Notes: a model not told the origin generated them from the sequence alone. A stretch of 64,000 nucleotides of DNA from Tenacibaculum piscium (GCF_021390715.1 NZ_JAJGWT010000001.1:5839-69838); one strand, 5' to 3'; positions 1 to 7,989 are shown, counted from the first letter of the stretch. Program-made: numbers and translations.

Positions 1-34
1 AGAAGATAGACTTTAAAAATCTTTATTTACCAAT

Positions 35-107
35 GCGAAAGTAGCTCAGTTGGTAGAGCGTCAGCCTTCCAAGCTGAATGTCGCCAGTTCGAACCTGGTC
101 TTTCGCT
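35..107 (+). tRNA. tRNA-Gly(TCC)
   Basis: A cloverleaf can be folded: acceptor GCGAAAG pairs with CTTTCGC, the D arm is GTAGCTCAGTTGGTAGAGC, and the anticodon stem TCAGC/GCTGA encloses the loop CTTCCAA. The anticodon is therefore TCC (glycine). The T arm carries the standard TTCGAAC. No CCA is encoded. A hairpin terminator follows at 109-145. Confidence 0.95.
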
Positions 108-108
108 C

Positions 109-145
109 AAAAATCCGAAAAACATTATGTTTTCGGATTTTTTTG
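109..145 (+). terminator. Rho-independent terminator after tRNA-Gly
   Basis: The stem AAATCCGAAAA/TTTTCGGATTT has a 7-nt loop and is followed by a T run. It starts two bases after the tRNA. Confidence 0.8.
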
Positions 146-177
146 TTTTACATATATTTCAATAGAAAAGTTATTTG

Positions 178-266
178 TAGCTACTTCCCGCTTTCCGCAC
201 TCGCTTTTTTTATTTTTTCAAAAGAAAAATAAAAAAGAGCTCAAACAATTGCTTCAATCGGGGCTA
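178..266 (-). repeat. Dispersed repeat family A (AGCCCCGATTGAAGC type), copy 1
   Basis: This reverse-orientation copy begins with a near match to TAGCCCCGATTGAAGC, has a central GAGCTC followed by a T-rich stretch, and ends with AAGCGAGTGCGGAAAGCGGG. The same order occurs at 540-622 and 37116-37201. The copy at 540 is inverted relative to this one, so the pair encloses a decayed family B repeat. I recall closely related intergenic repeats in many Flavobacteriaceae, but I have not verified this. Confidence 0.75.
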
Positions 267-298
267 GACTTATCTACTAAATTTAGTCATCAATTTAA

Positions 299-500
299 AA
301 GCCTGTTCACATCTACAAAATATATCAGCAAAAAAATTGTATCAAGAACTTATTTAATAGTAAAGTCAATTAAAATTTATCAAAAAAAATAATTCAAATT
401 CTCGATACAATTTTAATTCCTTTTCGTCATTAAAATCACTCGAATTGACAATAGTCATCAAAAAAAAGAGAATAACTACGGAAAATAAGAAAGCGAAACT
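299..500 (-). repeat. Diverged MITE-like repeat (family B), reverse orientation, decayed
   Basis: On the reverse strand this matches the interior of the intact copies at 6347-6616 and 24447-24745. It shares the ATTGTATC.AGAACTT arm, the TTCTCGATACAATTTTAATTCC arm (391-420) and the AAAATCACTCGAATTGAC block (431-450). The end at about 300 (AGCCTGTT) resembles the family terminal repeat. The outer part beyond about 460 is poorly conserved, so the end coordinate is approximate. No gene is seen in 146-653. Confidence 0.6.
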
Positions 501-539
501 AAAATAAAATCCCTTTGACGCATTTTTAGTACAAATGCC

Positions 540-622
540 TAGCCCCGATTGAAGCATTTGTTTGAGCTCTTTTTTTGATTTTTCTTCAAAAAAAAGCGAG
601 TGCAGAAAGCGGGAAATTGCTT
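540..622 (+). repeat. Dispersed repeat family A, copy 2
   Basis: Begins TAGCCCCGATTGAAGC, continues with TTTGAGCTC and a T run, and ends AAGCGAGTGCAGAAAGCGGG. It is inverted relative to copy 1 (178-266) and lies downstream of the reverse-strand rhomboid gene. Confidence 0.75.
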
Positions 623-653
623 CAAAAAAAAATCTTTAAAAACGGTAATAAAA

Positions 654-1298
654 TTATTTTATCTTCAGTTTATCGCCAAATAAAAATAATCCAACAATAA
701 TTACTCCGATAATACCAATCATTATCATATTGTTTTCAAAAACACTTGGTTTAAGTAATAAAGTAAGTACATAACCACCAATCGCACCGCCCAAATGTGC
801 CGAATGACCAATGTTATCTGCCTGATTTTTCATTCCATAAATCGAATATAATAAATACCCAATTCCGAAAACATAGCCTGGCAAAGGAAGTGGAATTGGA
901 AACATTATTAAAGTCATATCAGGATACAACATAATTGCCGAAAACACCACACCAGAAACTGCTCCAGATGCTCCAACAGCACTATAATAAAAATCTTTTT
1001 TATGCTGATATAACGTATAAACACTTCCCGCAAACAAACTTCCAAAATAAATAATCAAAAAATAAGGAACTCCAAAATTAACTAAAACTGTTTTTCCAAA
1101 AAGATACAACGCATACATATTAAATCCTAAATGCATCCAATCGGCATGTAAAAAACCCGAAGTTAACATTCTGATTTTCTCACCATTGATAATTTGCTGA
1201 ATTTGAAATTTATAGCGATTAAAAAAAATAATATCATTAAATCCTTTATAGGAAATAATAACATTTACAACTATTAATAGTACAATAATTTGATTCAT
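654..1298 (-). CDS. Rhomboid family intramembrane serine protease
   Basis: This predicted intramembrane serine protease would cleave single-pass membrane substrates within the inner membrane. The 214-residue protein is almost wholly hydrophobic, with about six membrane segments. The family motif GASGA at about 109-113 supplies the catalytic Ser111. The segment HSAHLGGAIGG at about 165-175 supplies the partner His168. The early motif SGFLHADWMHLGFNM (about 47-61) is the usual L1/TM2 region of rhomboids. Length is normal for a minimal bacterial rhomboid. It diverges from the acyltransferase gene at 1391 across a 92-bp gap. Substrates cannot be read from the sequence. Confidence 0.93.
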   Translation of the reverse strand: MNQIIVLLIVVNVIISYKGFNDIIFFNRYKFQIQQIINGEKIRMLTSGFLHADWMHLGFNMYALYLFGKTVLVNFGVPYFLIIYFGSLFAGSVYTLYQHKKDFYYSAVGASGAVSGVVFSAIMLYPDMTLIMFPIPLPLPGYVFGIGYLLYSIYGMKNQADNIGHSAHLGGAIGGYVLTLLLKPSVFENNMIMIGIIGVIIVGLFLFGDKLKIK

Positions 1299-1390
1299 AT
1301 TTTTTGTTTAGAGCTACAAACATAATCAAAACTTAATAAAGTAAATCATTCATATTTTAATACGATATTTGCATTTTTAAAATTTAATAT

Positions 1391-2293
1391 ATGAAGTTTT
1401 TAGTTTTTGCACTCGTATATCCTTTTCTTTGGATAATTTCAAGATTGCCAATGCCAGTATTGTATCTTTTTTCAGATTTCTTTTTTTACATCTTATATTA
1501 TATTATCGGCTATCGAAAAAAAGTAATCGAAAGCAATTTAAGAACAGCTTTTCCTACTAAAAGTGATGCTGAAATTAAACAATTAACCAAAGAATTTAGC
1601 AGTCATTTTGTTGATATTATTTTTGAAAGTATAAAATCTTTTGCTATCAGTAAAAAAGAACTAGACAAACGCTACAAATATGTAAATGCCGATTTAATAA
1701 ACAAATATGCTAAGCAAGGGCGAAGCATTGTTTTGACAGGTGCGCATCAGGCAAATTGGGAATGGGTTTTCGCTTTACCACAACAAATTAATATCAGTTC
1801 TTATGGAGCTTATACTAAATTACAGAATCCTTATTTTGAAAAAGTATTAAAAAAATCAAGACGTAAATACGGTTTTGACGGCGTACCAACACAGTTATTT
1901 TATAAAAAAATTAGCCAAAGACAAGCTAAAAATATTCAAAGTTTATATATTTTGTTAAGCGATCAATCCCCACAATTAGCCAGAGCCAGATATTGGACAC
2001 ATTTTTTAAACGAGAAAGTACCTGTACACACAGGTCCTGAAGTTTTAGCTAAAAAATATAATTTAGTGGTTATCAATATGAATACCACTAAAATAAAACG
2101 AGGATATTTTGAAACAACATTTGAATTAATCACTGATACGCCTAATGATTTTGAAAATTATCAAATTACAGATAAATTTTTAGCTATCACAGAAAGAAAT
2201 ATAAAAGCACAACCCGCTTTTTATTTATGGTCGCATAAACGTTTTAAGCACAAAAACAAATATGAAGAATGGCTTAAAATCAGAAAGAAATAA
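1391..2293 (+). CDS. Lysophospholipid/lipid A acyltransferase (LpxL/HtrB family)
   Basis: This inner-membrane acyltransferase probably adds a secondary acyl chain to lipid A. The 300-residue protein has a hydrophobic N-terminal anchor (about residues 3-40). The family catalytic HX4E motif is seen as HQANWE with His119 and Glu124. A downstream segment (DQSPQ, about 197) corresponds to the conserved mid-protein region of the LpxL family. Length fits. A strong terminator at 2315-2352 ends the unit, so it is probably transcribed alone. Acyl-chain specificity cannot be inferred. Confidence 0.88.
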   Translation: MKFLVFALVYPFLWIISRLPMPVLYLFSDFFFYILYYIIGYRKKVIESNLRTAFPTKSDAEIKQLTKEFSSHFVDIIFESIKSFAISKKELDKRYKYVNADLINKYAKQGRSIVLTGAHQANWEWVFALPQQINISSYGAYTKLQNPYFEKVLKKSRRKYGFDGVPTQLFYKKISQRQAKNIQSLYILLSDQSPQLARARYWTHFLNEKVPVHTGPEVLAKKYNLVVINMNTTKIKRGYFETTFELITDTPNDFENYQITDKFLAITERNIKAQPAFYLWSHKRFKHKNKYEEWLKIRKK

Positions 2294-2314
2294 CTTTTTA
2301 ATATCATAAAAAAT

Positions 2315-2352
2315 AAAAAGGGCAGACACATACATAGGTCTGCCCTTTTTTT
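2315..2352 (+). terminator. Terminator after LpxL-like gene
   Basis: The stem AAAAAGGGCAGAC/GTCTGCCCTTTTT has a 10-nt loop and is followed by a T run. Confidence 0.85.
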
Positions 2353-2379
2353 GTCTAATTTAAATTTTATGCACAAAAA

Positions 2380-2407
2380 AATCCTTCTTAAAAAAGAAGG
2401 ATTTTTA
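2380..2407 (-). terminator. Terminator, probably for tRNA-His
   Basis: The perfect stem AAATCCTTCTT/AAGAAGGATTT has a short A-rich loop and lies just past the 3' end of tRNA-His on the reverse strand. T runs on both sides could make it bidirectional. Confidence 0.75.
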
Positions 2408-2413
2408 TTTTTG

Positions 2414-2488
2414 GGTGGAAGACGGGATTCGAACCCGCGACCCTCGGTACCACAAACCGATACTCTAACCAACTGAGCTACAACCACC
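2414..2488 (-). tRNA. tRNA-His(GTG)
   Basis: On the reverse strand the anticodon stem TCGGT/ACCGA encloses TTGTGGT, so the anticodon is GTG (histidine). The T arm contains GGTTCGAATCC. An extra G precedes the acceptor stem and the discriminator is C, both hallmarks of tRNA-His. The acceptor stem shows two U-U mismatches at positions 5-68 and 6-67, which is unusual. Confidence 0.92.
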
Positions 2489-2584
2489 ATTTAATTGCGA
2501 GTGCAAATATATAACAGTTTATCTGTTCTGCAAAACTTTTTTTAAGTTTTTTTAAGTTTTTTTGATTTTTATTTGATTTTTATT

Positions 2585-3301
2585 TTAAATCAAATCCGTT
2601 ATTTTATCCACAGCAACGTAACGTTCTGATGTAAAGCCTTCTGCAAAATCAACACCAATTAATCTGCCTAAATCTTTTGCTCTATAATTGATACTGTCTG
2701 TAAAATTTTTGCTTGTAATCGGCGTTTCAGGCTCTTTACTGTTCGGATCAAAAAATTGAGAAGCATACGCTAACACCGATTTTTCCTTTTTATCCATAAA
2801 ACCTGTTACATCAACTACAAAATCTGGCTTACTATTTTTCCATTGTATATAATGATAGACTTGTTTTGGTCGCCATTTCTCTTGAATTTCACCATTCAAT
2901 GTCGTTTCAATTTTGATTAAACCACTTAAAAAACAAGCATTTGATACCAAATCACTACCTTTTGGATGGTCAATATGTCTGTCATCAACAGCATTACACA
3001 ACACCACATCAGGCTGATATTTTCGAATCATTTGTATAACCGCCAATTGATGTTCCTTATCATTGATAAAAAAACCATCAGCAAAGCCTAAGTTTTCACG
3101 CACCGAAACTCCTAAAATAGCTCCTGCATTGGTAGCCTCTATATGTCGCAATTCCGCAGAACCACGAGTTCCCAACTCTCCCCTAGTTAAATCGATAATT
3201 CCTACTTTTTTACCAAACGATATTTCTTTGGCAATCGTAGCGCCACAACCTAATTCAACATCATCTGGATGCGCTCCAAATGCTAATATATCTAACTTCA
3301 T
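2585..3301 (-). CDS. bshB1: Bacillithiol biosynthesis deacetylase BshB1 (PIG-L family)
   Basis: BshB1 removes the acetyl group from GlcNAc-malate to give GlcN-malate in synthesis of the low-molecular-weight thiol bacillithiol. The 238-residue protein opens with the metal-binding AHPDD motif (residues 10-14). It has the DRHIDHPKG segment (about 107-115) with the other zinc ligand and follows the family over its whole length. It is cytosolic and has no signal peptide. The start codon gives the family-typical N-terminus. It diverges from the DUF2520 gene at 3375. Confidence 0.92.
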   Translation of the reverse strand: MKLDILAFGAHPDDVELGCGATIAKEISFGKKVGIIDLTRGELGTRGSAELRHIEATNAGAILGVSVRENLGFADGFFINDKEHQLAVIQMIRKYQPDVVLCNAVDDRHIDHPKGSDLVSNACFLSGLIKIETTLNGEIQEKWRPKQVYHYIQWKNSKPDFVVDVTGFMDKKEKSVLAYASQFFDPNSKEPETPITSKNFTDSINYRAKDLGRLIGVDFAEGFTSERYVAVDKITDLI

Positions 3302-3374
3302 GTTTCTTTATTTTGATAGGCTAATTTACAAAAACCACTACAAAACATCACATAAATTCAATATCTTCGTACTT

Positions 3375-4142
3375 ATGATTAAAATTGTAATTATTGGAGG
3401 TGGAAATGTTGCCATACATTTAGCAAACGCTTTTTATAAAACTAAAAAAGTTTTATTAACACAAATGTATGCTAGAAATATACAGCAAATTATCCATTTG
3501 AAAGAACGCGTTGCGATTACTGATAACATTAATTTATTAGCCGATGCAGATATTTATATTATTGCCGTTTCTGATGATGCTATTTCAGCAGTTTCTTCAA
3601 AAATTAATAAAAAAAATAGCTTAGTGCTACATACTTCAGGAAGTGTTTCGTTGGATTCGTTGAAAAATAATGGCAGAAAAGGTGTCTTTTATTTATTGCA
3701 AAGTTTTTCAAAAGATAAAAAGATTAATTTTGATAAAATCCCGTTTTGCTTAGAAGCCTCTACAAAAAAAGATTTAAAATTATTGAAAAAATTAGCATCT
3801 TCAATTGGAAAAAAAATATACACTATCAATTCCGAACAACGAAAAATTTTACATGTATCGGCTGTTTTTGTAAATAATTTCACCAATCATATGTATAAAA
3901 TCGGAAATGATATCTGTAAAGAAAATAACGTTCCTTTTGAAATTTTACATCCTTTAATTGAAGAAACTGCACTCAAGATTCAAAAATTATCACCAGAAAA
4001 AGCACAAACTGGTCCTGCTAAAAGAAATGATACACAAACAATTGCAAATCATTTAGAATTATTAAATAAAGAACAACAAACAATATATCAACTAATTACA
4101 AGTTCAATTCAAAATTCAATTCAAGATTCAATTCAAAAATAA
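3375..4142 (+). CDS. Rossmann-fold and DUF2520 domain protein
   Basis: This is a putative NAD(P)-binding protein of unknown reaction. The start at 3375 (MIKIVIIGGGNVAIHLANAF) is chosen because it begins directly at the Rossmann beta strand and GGGN(V)A glycine motif. The reading frame stays open upstream to 3063, but only antisense to bshB1. Residues 1-120 form the Rossmann domain. The C-terminal half, including an all-helical segment with HVSAVFVNNFTNH, is the DUF2520 domain. The last dozen residues are encoded by three imperfect 12-bp repeats (4104-4139). The gene precedes kdsC by 22 bp, so co-transcription is likely. Confidence 0.88.
   Translation: MIKIVIIGGGNVAIHLANAFYKTKKVLLTQMYARNIQQIIHLKERVAITDNINLLADADIYIIAVSDDAISAVSSKINKKNSLVLHTSGSVSLDSLKNNGRKGVFYLLQSFSKDKKINFDKIPFCLEASTKKDLKLLKKLASSIGKKIYTINSEQRKILHVSAVFVNNFTNHMYKIGNDICKENNVPFEILHPLIEETALKIQKLSPEKAQTGPAKRNDTQTIANHLELLNKEQQTIYQLITSSIQNSIQDSIQK
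4104..4139 (+). repeat. In-frame 12-bp tandem repeat at the 3' end of the DUF2520 gene
   Basis: Three copies of a 12-mer close to TCAATTCAAAAT encode the tail SIQNSIQDSIQ. A change in copy number would lengthen or shorten the tail without shifting the frame. Confidence 0.8.
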
Positions 4143-4164
4143 ATTAATACAAAAAATTAATAAA

Positions 4165-4692
4165 ATGGAAAAAAGTTATAAAGAAATATTACCGCAAATA
4201 AACACCTTTATTTTTGATGTCGATGGCGTATTAACAAACGGAATTGTTACCGTTTTCCCAAATGGCGAATTAGTCCGTCAAATGAATATTAAAGATGGAT
4301 ACGCCTTAAAAACTGCCGTAAACGCAGGGTTTAGAGTTTGTATTATTTCTGGAGGAAAAAATGAAGGCGTGCGTACTCGCTTGGCGAATTTAGGAATTAC
4401 TGATATTTATTTAGGCGCTCATGATAAAATTAAACAATTTAATGAAATTATCAGCAAGTACAATTTAAACCCAGAAAATGTGTTATATATGGGCGATGAT
4501 ATTCCTGATTATCCTGTAATGAAATTAGTTGGAATGCCGTGTTGTCCGAATGATGCTGTTCGAGAAATTCAGCAAATTTCAAAATATATTTCTGATAAAA
4601 ATGGTGGCGAAGGTTGCGCACGCGATGTATTAGAACAAGTATTAAGAGTACAAGGAAAATGGGCTGAAAATTTTGATGCTCAGTATGATTAA
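4165..4692 (+). CDS. kdsC: KdsC-like HAD phosphatase (Kdo-8-phosphate phosphatase)
   Basis: It is predicted to dephosphorylate 3-deoxy-D-manno-octulosonate 8-phosphate, the step after KdsA, to make Kdo for the lipopolysaccharide core. The 175-residue HAD-superfamily protein has no cap domain, as is usual for KdsC. Motif I is FDVDGVLTNG with Asp18 and Asp20, motif II is the Ser in IISGGKN, and motif III/IV is GDDIPDYPVM. The kdsA gene itself lies elsewhere in the window (36166). The gene follows the DUF2520 gene closely, an arrangement I recall from other flavobacteria. Confidence 0.92.
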   Translation: MEKSYKEILPQINTFIFDVDGVLTNGIVTVFPNGELVRQMNIKDGYALKTAVNAGFRVCIISGGKNEGVRTRLANLGITDIYLGAHDKIKQFNEIISKYNLNPENVLYMGDDIPDYPVMKLVGMPCCPNDAVREIQQISKYISDKNGGEGCARDVLEQVLRVQGKWAENFDAQYD

Positions 4693-4763
4693 TGAATTTT
4701 TTGGAGCAATTTTTGAAGTTATTTTAATTAATTATTAATAAAACCCTAAAAAAACCTAAAAAC

Positions 4764-5189
4764 ATGAAAAAATTATTTTTAAGTATTTTAATACTGATGA
4801 TTACAACATCGATGAATTCACAATCTATTTTTGGCGAATGGGAAAATCGTAATGAAGAAACCAACACTGTTGATTCTGTAATTAAAGTATATGAAAAAGA
4901 CGGAAAAGCTTTTGCAAAAATCATTAAAATCACAGATGAAAATAGGCAAAAAGCAGTATGTGATAAATGTAAAGGAAAACGTAAAAATACGCCGATTTTA
5001 GGCATGAATATTTTCACAGGCTTACAAAAAGATGGCAAGGAATGGAGTGGTGGAACTATTGTAGATCCTAAGAACGGGAAAGAATATAAATGTTATATCG
5101 AACTTGAAAATACTGATAAATTAAAAATTAGAGGCTATATCGGTTTTGCTGTTTTTGGTAGAACGGCGTATTGGCATCGAAAAAAATAA
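4764..5189 (+). CDS. DUF2147 domain secreted protein
   Basis: A small exported protein of unknown function. The N-terminal 19 residues (MKKLFLSILILMITTSMNS) form a signal peptide. The remaining 120 residues match the DUF2147 pattern: FGEWENR at the start of a beta-rich domain, a VCDKCKGKRKN segment with two cysteines, GMNIFTGLQKDGKEWSGGTIVDPKNGKEYKC, and a terminal GRTAYWHR. A terminator follows at 5217-5243. Confidence 0.88.
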   Translation: MKKLFLSILILMITTSMNSQSIFGEWENRNEETNTVDSVIKVYEKDGKAFAKIIKITDENRQKAVCDKCKGKRKNTPILGMNIFTGLQKDGKEWSGGTIVDPKNGKEYKCYIELENTDKLKIRGYIGFAVFGRTAYWHRKK

Positions 5190-5216
5190 TATCAAAAATC
5201 ATAAAAAAACACGAAA

Positions 5217-5243
5217 AACTTCAGTAAAACTGGAGTTTTTTTG
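5217..5243 (+). terminator. Terminator after DUF2147 gene
   Basis: An 8-bp stem AACTTCAG/CTGGAGTT (one G-U pair) with a 5-nt loop, followed by a run of T. Confidence 0.8.
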
Positions 5244-5296
5244 TGTTATTTCGTGTTATTTTTTATAAAAATTTTGAATGTTAAAAAATATTTTAA

Positions 5297-6190
5297 TTAA
5301 TATGGAATCTCTAATTGTCCGTGATTTTCGATATGACTTGGCGGAATAACTCCCATTATTTTTGTCGCCTCATAACGAATCTGTGGTTTTTGAGTATTGG
5401 ACGAGGTTGTATGAATTATTTTTAAATTAAATTTTAAATAATCATTTGGTTGAATCACAAATTTACGAGCGTGATATTCTGATAACCAAAATTCATCTGT
5501 AATTTTAACATCAATAGGCGTACCTTCTCTTTTTAGTGTCCAACAAGAACTGTCTGATAATAAATCCATCGTATTTATTTTTAAGACCTCTACACGTTCT
5601 TGTGCAATAGTTCCATCGCCTAATTCGTTTAAAATCTTTGGAACATCGATAAAACTTTTACTGGTCAATTTTGCTTTATTTTTACCTATTTTAAAACAAA
5701 AATACTCGCCTCTTTTCAATTTACTTGCTTGCACAGAAAAGGCTTTTACACAATTTAGAACATAATAATTATTTACTGAAAATAATAATAAATGACTTGG
5801 CGCTTCTTTTTTTATTTTTCGATTTATTTCATCAGTAAGTTTGTCTAAACCTTTTTTAGAAGATATTTGTTGTAATTCTATCGCCTTTAAAGTTTTGTAT
5901 TTTATATAAACCAACAAAGCTCCTAACCAAGCTACATTATCGATATCTCTCTGATTTCTAGTAGGCACATTTAAAAATACTTGCTTTATTTTAGTAGTCA
6001 TTGTTTCAAAATCTACCGCTACTAAATTATATTCCACGGAAGTATCTACAGAAATATTATAAACAATGTGTTTGTCTAAAATTAGTAATTTGTCATAAAA
6101 ATCGGCTAAATGATTGAATACTTTTGATGGATTTTTAATTCCTTTTAATTCCAGATTTAGTTCAAAATCATATGCTGTTATCATTTCCAT
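5297..6190 (-). CDS. Hypothetical protein beside the CRISPR-Cas locus
   Basis: I do not recognise a family. The 297-residue protein lacks a signal peptide and membrane segments. The first 170 residues look helical and basic (KTLKAIELQQISSKKGLDKL, INRKIKKEA). The last 110 residues are richer in alternating hydrophobic residues (WTLKREGTPIDVKITDEFW, YLKFNLKIIHTT) and look beta-rich. The start could be Met1 or Met3. It stands alone: its downstream neighbour is convergent (DUF2147), and upstream a MITE-like repeat separates it from the divergent cas1. Proximity to cas1 is suggestive but does not show a link. Confidence 0.7.
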   Translation of the reverse strand: MEMITAYDFELNLELKGIKNPSKVFNHLADFYDKLLILDKHIVYNISVDTSVEYNLVAVDFETMTTKIKQVFLNVPTRNQRDIDNVAWLGALLVYIKYKTLKAIELQQISSKKGLDKLTDEINRKIKKEAPSHLLLFSVNNYYVLNCVKAFSVQASKLKRGEYFCFKIGKNKAKLTSKSFIDVPKILNELGDGTIAQERVEVLKINTMDLLSDSSCWTLKREGTPIDVKITDEFWLSEYHARKFVIQPNDYLKFNLKIIHTTSSNTQKPQIRYEATKIMGVIPPSHIENHGQLEIPY

Positions 6191-6346
6191 ACATTAATTT
6201 TTTACTACAATCGTAATTTTTTCTGTTGTCAGATTGTATCGCTGGAATTTTTTAAATGCCATTTTTAGGTATTTTTTTTTAGACCGATAAAATTACTACT
6301 TTTTCAGCGGTCTTACTAATGTTTTTTTTACATATAATCATTCTAC

Positions 6347-6616
6347 GAGCCTGTTTAAATTTCATTTAAAAAAATTGTACCAGAAAAATAAGAAATCGAA
6401 TTTGTCAAAGAGAATTTATTTCAGTTTTGCATCCTGATTCTTGTCAATTCGAGTGATTTTAATGACTAAAAGGAATTAAAATTGTATCGAGAATTAGAAT
6501 TCTTTTATGTTGATGATTTTTAATTAACTTTAAATATTAAATAAGTTCTCGATACAATTTTTTTGAAGTAAAAAAATCACTCGAACTGACAGTTTATTTA
6601 ATTTTTAAACAGGCTC
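6347..6616 (+). repeat. MITE-like element (family B), intact copy 1
   Basis: This 270-bp element has terminal inverted repeats GAGCCTGTTTAAAT and TTTTTAAACAGGCTC and no coding capacity. It is flanked by a possible 3-bp target duplication, TAC on both sides. The interior holds nested inverted arms: CAATTCGAGTGATTTT pairs with AAAATCACTCGAACTG, and AAATTGTATCGAGAA pairs with TTCTCGATACAATTT, so a transcript would fold into a long hairpin. A second full copy is at 24447-24745. It fills most of the gap 6191-6724. Confidence 0.8.
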
Positions 6617-6724
6617 TACACCTATTTTATTTTCAACAAATATAAAACTTTATTTTACCTACTAAAAAACTGTAAACTAACATATTACACTATCATTTAA
6701 TTGTTTATTTTTAAAACAAAAACA

Positions 6725-7609
6725 ATGTTAAAAAGAACTCTTTTCTTCGGAAACAAATGCTCATTAACCACCAAAAATGAACAGTTAGTCATAAAAACAA
6801 TAGCTAGAGAAATTTCTGTACCAATTCAAGATATAGGCTTTGTTGTTATCGAAAATCAGGAAACTTATATTTCTATTCCTACTTTATCAAAATTAAGCAC
6901 GAATAATGTTAGCGTAATTTTTTGCAATAACAAACACATGCCTCAAAGTATGCTTTTAAATTTAGATAACCACCACATACAACACGAGCATTTTAAAAAT
7001 CAAGTTAATGCTTCTGAACCTTTAAAAAAACAATTATGGCAACAAGTTGTAAAGGCTAAAATATTAAATCAAGAGGCTGTTTTAAGTAATATTACTTCAA
7101 AAAAAACACCATTAAAAGAATATGCATCATCTGTTTTAAGCGGTGATTCAGATAATAGAGAAGCTGTTGCTGCCGCTTATTATTGGAAACATCTATTTGA
7201 CTTTAATTTTAAAAGAGAACGTTATGGATGTTATCCTAATTTGTTTTTAAACTATGGATATACCATATTAAGAGCCGCCGTTGCCAGAGCTCTTTCGGGT
7301 AGCGGATTATTAAATACCTTAGGTATTCATCATCATAATAAATACAATGCTTTTTGTTTGGCTGACGATATTATGGAACCCTACCGACCTTTAATTGACA
7401 TAAAAGTTTTAGAAATTATAAAACAATATGATGAGCACGATTTAATTACTCCTATTAAAGCCGAACTTTTAAAAACATTAACACAAACTGTTTATTTTGA
7501 AGATAAAAAAAGCCCTTTAATGGTTGGTTTAACCTCAACAACAAACTCTTTACAACAATGTTTTTCTGGAAAAACCAGAAAACTAATCTATCCAAAATTA
7601 TGGATTTAA
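6725..7609 (+). CDS. cas1: CRISPR-associated endonuclease Cas1 (type II)
   Basis: Cas1 is the integrase of spacer acquisition; with Cas2 it inserts new spacers at the leader end of the array. The frame is open from 6701, but the start at 6725 is preferred because it gives MLKRTLFFGN, the usual N-terminus of type II Cas1. The 294-residue protein has the N-terminal beta domain and then the helical catalytic domain. Candidate metal ligands are the Glu of NREAVAAAYYW, the His of GIHHHNKYNAF and the Asp pair of ADDIMEPYRP. Its stop overlaps cas2 by 10 bp, so the two are co-translated. Confidence 0.95.
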   Translation: MLKRTLFFGNKCSLTTKNEQLVIKTIAREISVPIQDIGFVVIENQETYISIPTLSKLSTNNVSVIFCNNKHMPQSMLLNLDNHHIQHEHFKNQVNASEPLKKQLWQQVVKAKILNQEAVLSNITSKKTPLKEYASSVLSGDSDNREAVAAAYYWKHLFDFNFKRERYGCYPNLFLNYGYTILRAAVARALSGSGLLNTLGIHHHNKYNAFCLADDIMEPYRPLIDIKVLEIIKQYDEHDLITPIKAELLKTLTQTVYFEDKKSPLMVGLTSTTNSLQQCFSGKTRKLIYPKLWI

Positions 7610-7929
7610 ACGCTTATAGAATTATGTGGTTATTTGTATTTTTTGATTTGCCTACCGAAACAAAAAAAGACAGAAAAAATGCCCAACAGTTTCGTAAAAA
7701 CCTTTTAAAAGATGGTTTTACAATGATGCAATTTTCTGTTTACATGCGACATTGTGCGAGTAGTGAAAGTACTGATGTACATGAAAAGAGGATAAAAAAT
7801 TTACTTCCGCCTTTTGGAAAAGTAAGTGTTTTAAGAATTACCGATAAACAATTTGGTAATATTATGAATTTTTGGGGCAAGGTTCAAAAACCAAAAGAAC
7901 CGCCTCGGTTACAATTAGAATTATTCTAA
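7600..7929 (+). CDS. cas2: CRISPR-associated endoribonuclease Cas2
   Basis: Cas2 is the structural partner of Cas1 in spacer acquisition. The start at 7600 gives MDLNAYRIMWLFVFFDLPTET, with the family motif FFDLPT at the end of the first beta strand. The in-frame ATG at 7558 lies inside cas1 and would add unrelated residues. At 109 residues it has the normal ferredoxin-like length and retains the RITDKQF strand region. It overlaps cas1 by 10 bp. No csn2 or cas4 follows, consistent with subtype II-C. Confidence 0.94.
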   Translation: MDLNAYRIMWLFVFFDLPTETKKDRKNAQQFRKNLLKDGFTMMQFSVYMRHCASSESTDVHEKRIKNLLPPFGKVSVLRITDKQFGNIMNFWGKVQKPKEPPRLQLELF

Positions 7930-7935
7930 TAGGAA

Positions 7936-7989
7936 TGAAAAAATGCTTCAAATAAAGCTATTATGTCTTTATAAGAAGCATTTTTTTAT
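7936..7989 (+). terminator. Hairpin terminator after cas2, in the leader-side region
   Basis: AAAAATGCTTC pairs with GAAGCATTTTT across a 25-nt loop, followed by T residues. It separates the cas1-cas2 transcript from the array and occupies half of the 110-bp gap between cas2 and the first repeat. Confidence 0.7.

Noticed and set aside
50..392. Forward reading frames of 60 and 104 codons at the window start
   Set aside because: They cover the tRNA, its terminator and dispersed repeats, with no protein-like conservation visible.
2221..2490. 89-codon reverse-strand frame across the LpxL 3' end and tRNA-His
   Set aside because: It runs antisense to the acyltransferase gene and through the terminator and tRNA; composition is not protein-like.
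3063..3374. Upstream extension of the DUF2520 reading frame
   Set aside because: It is antisense to bshB1, and the Rossmann glycine motif begins directly after the ATG at 3375.
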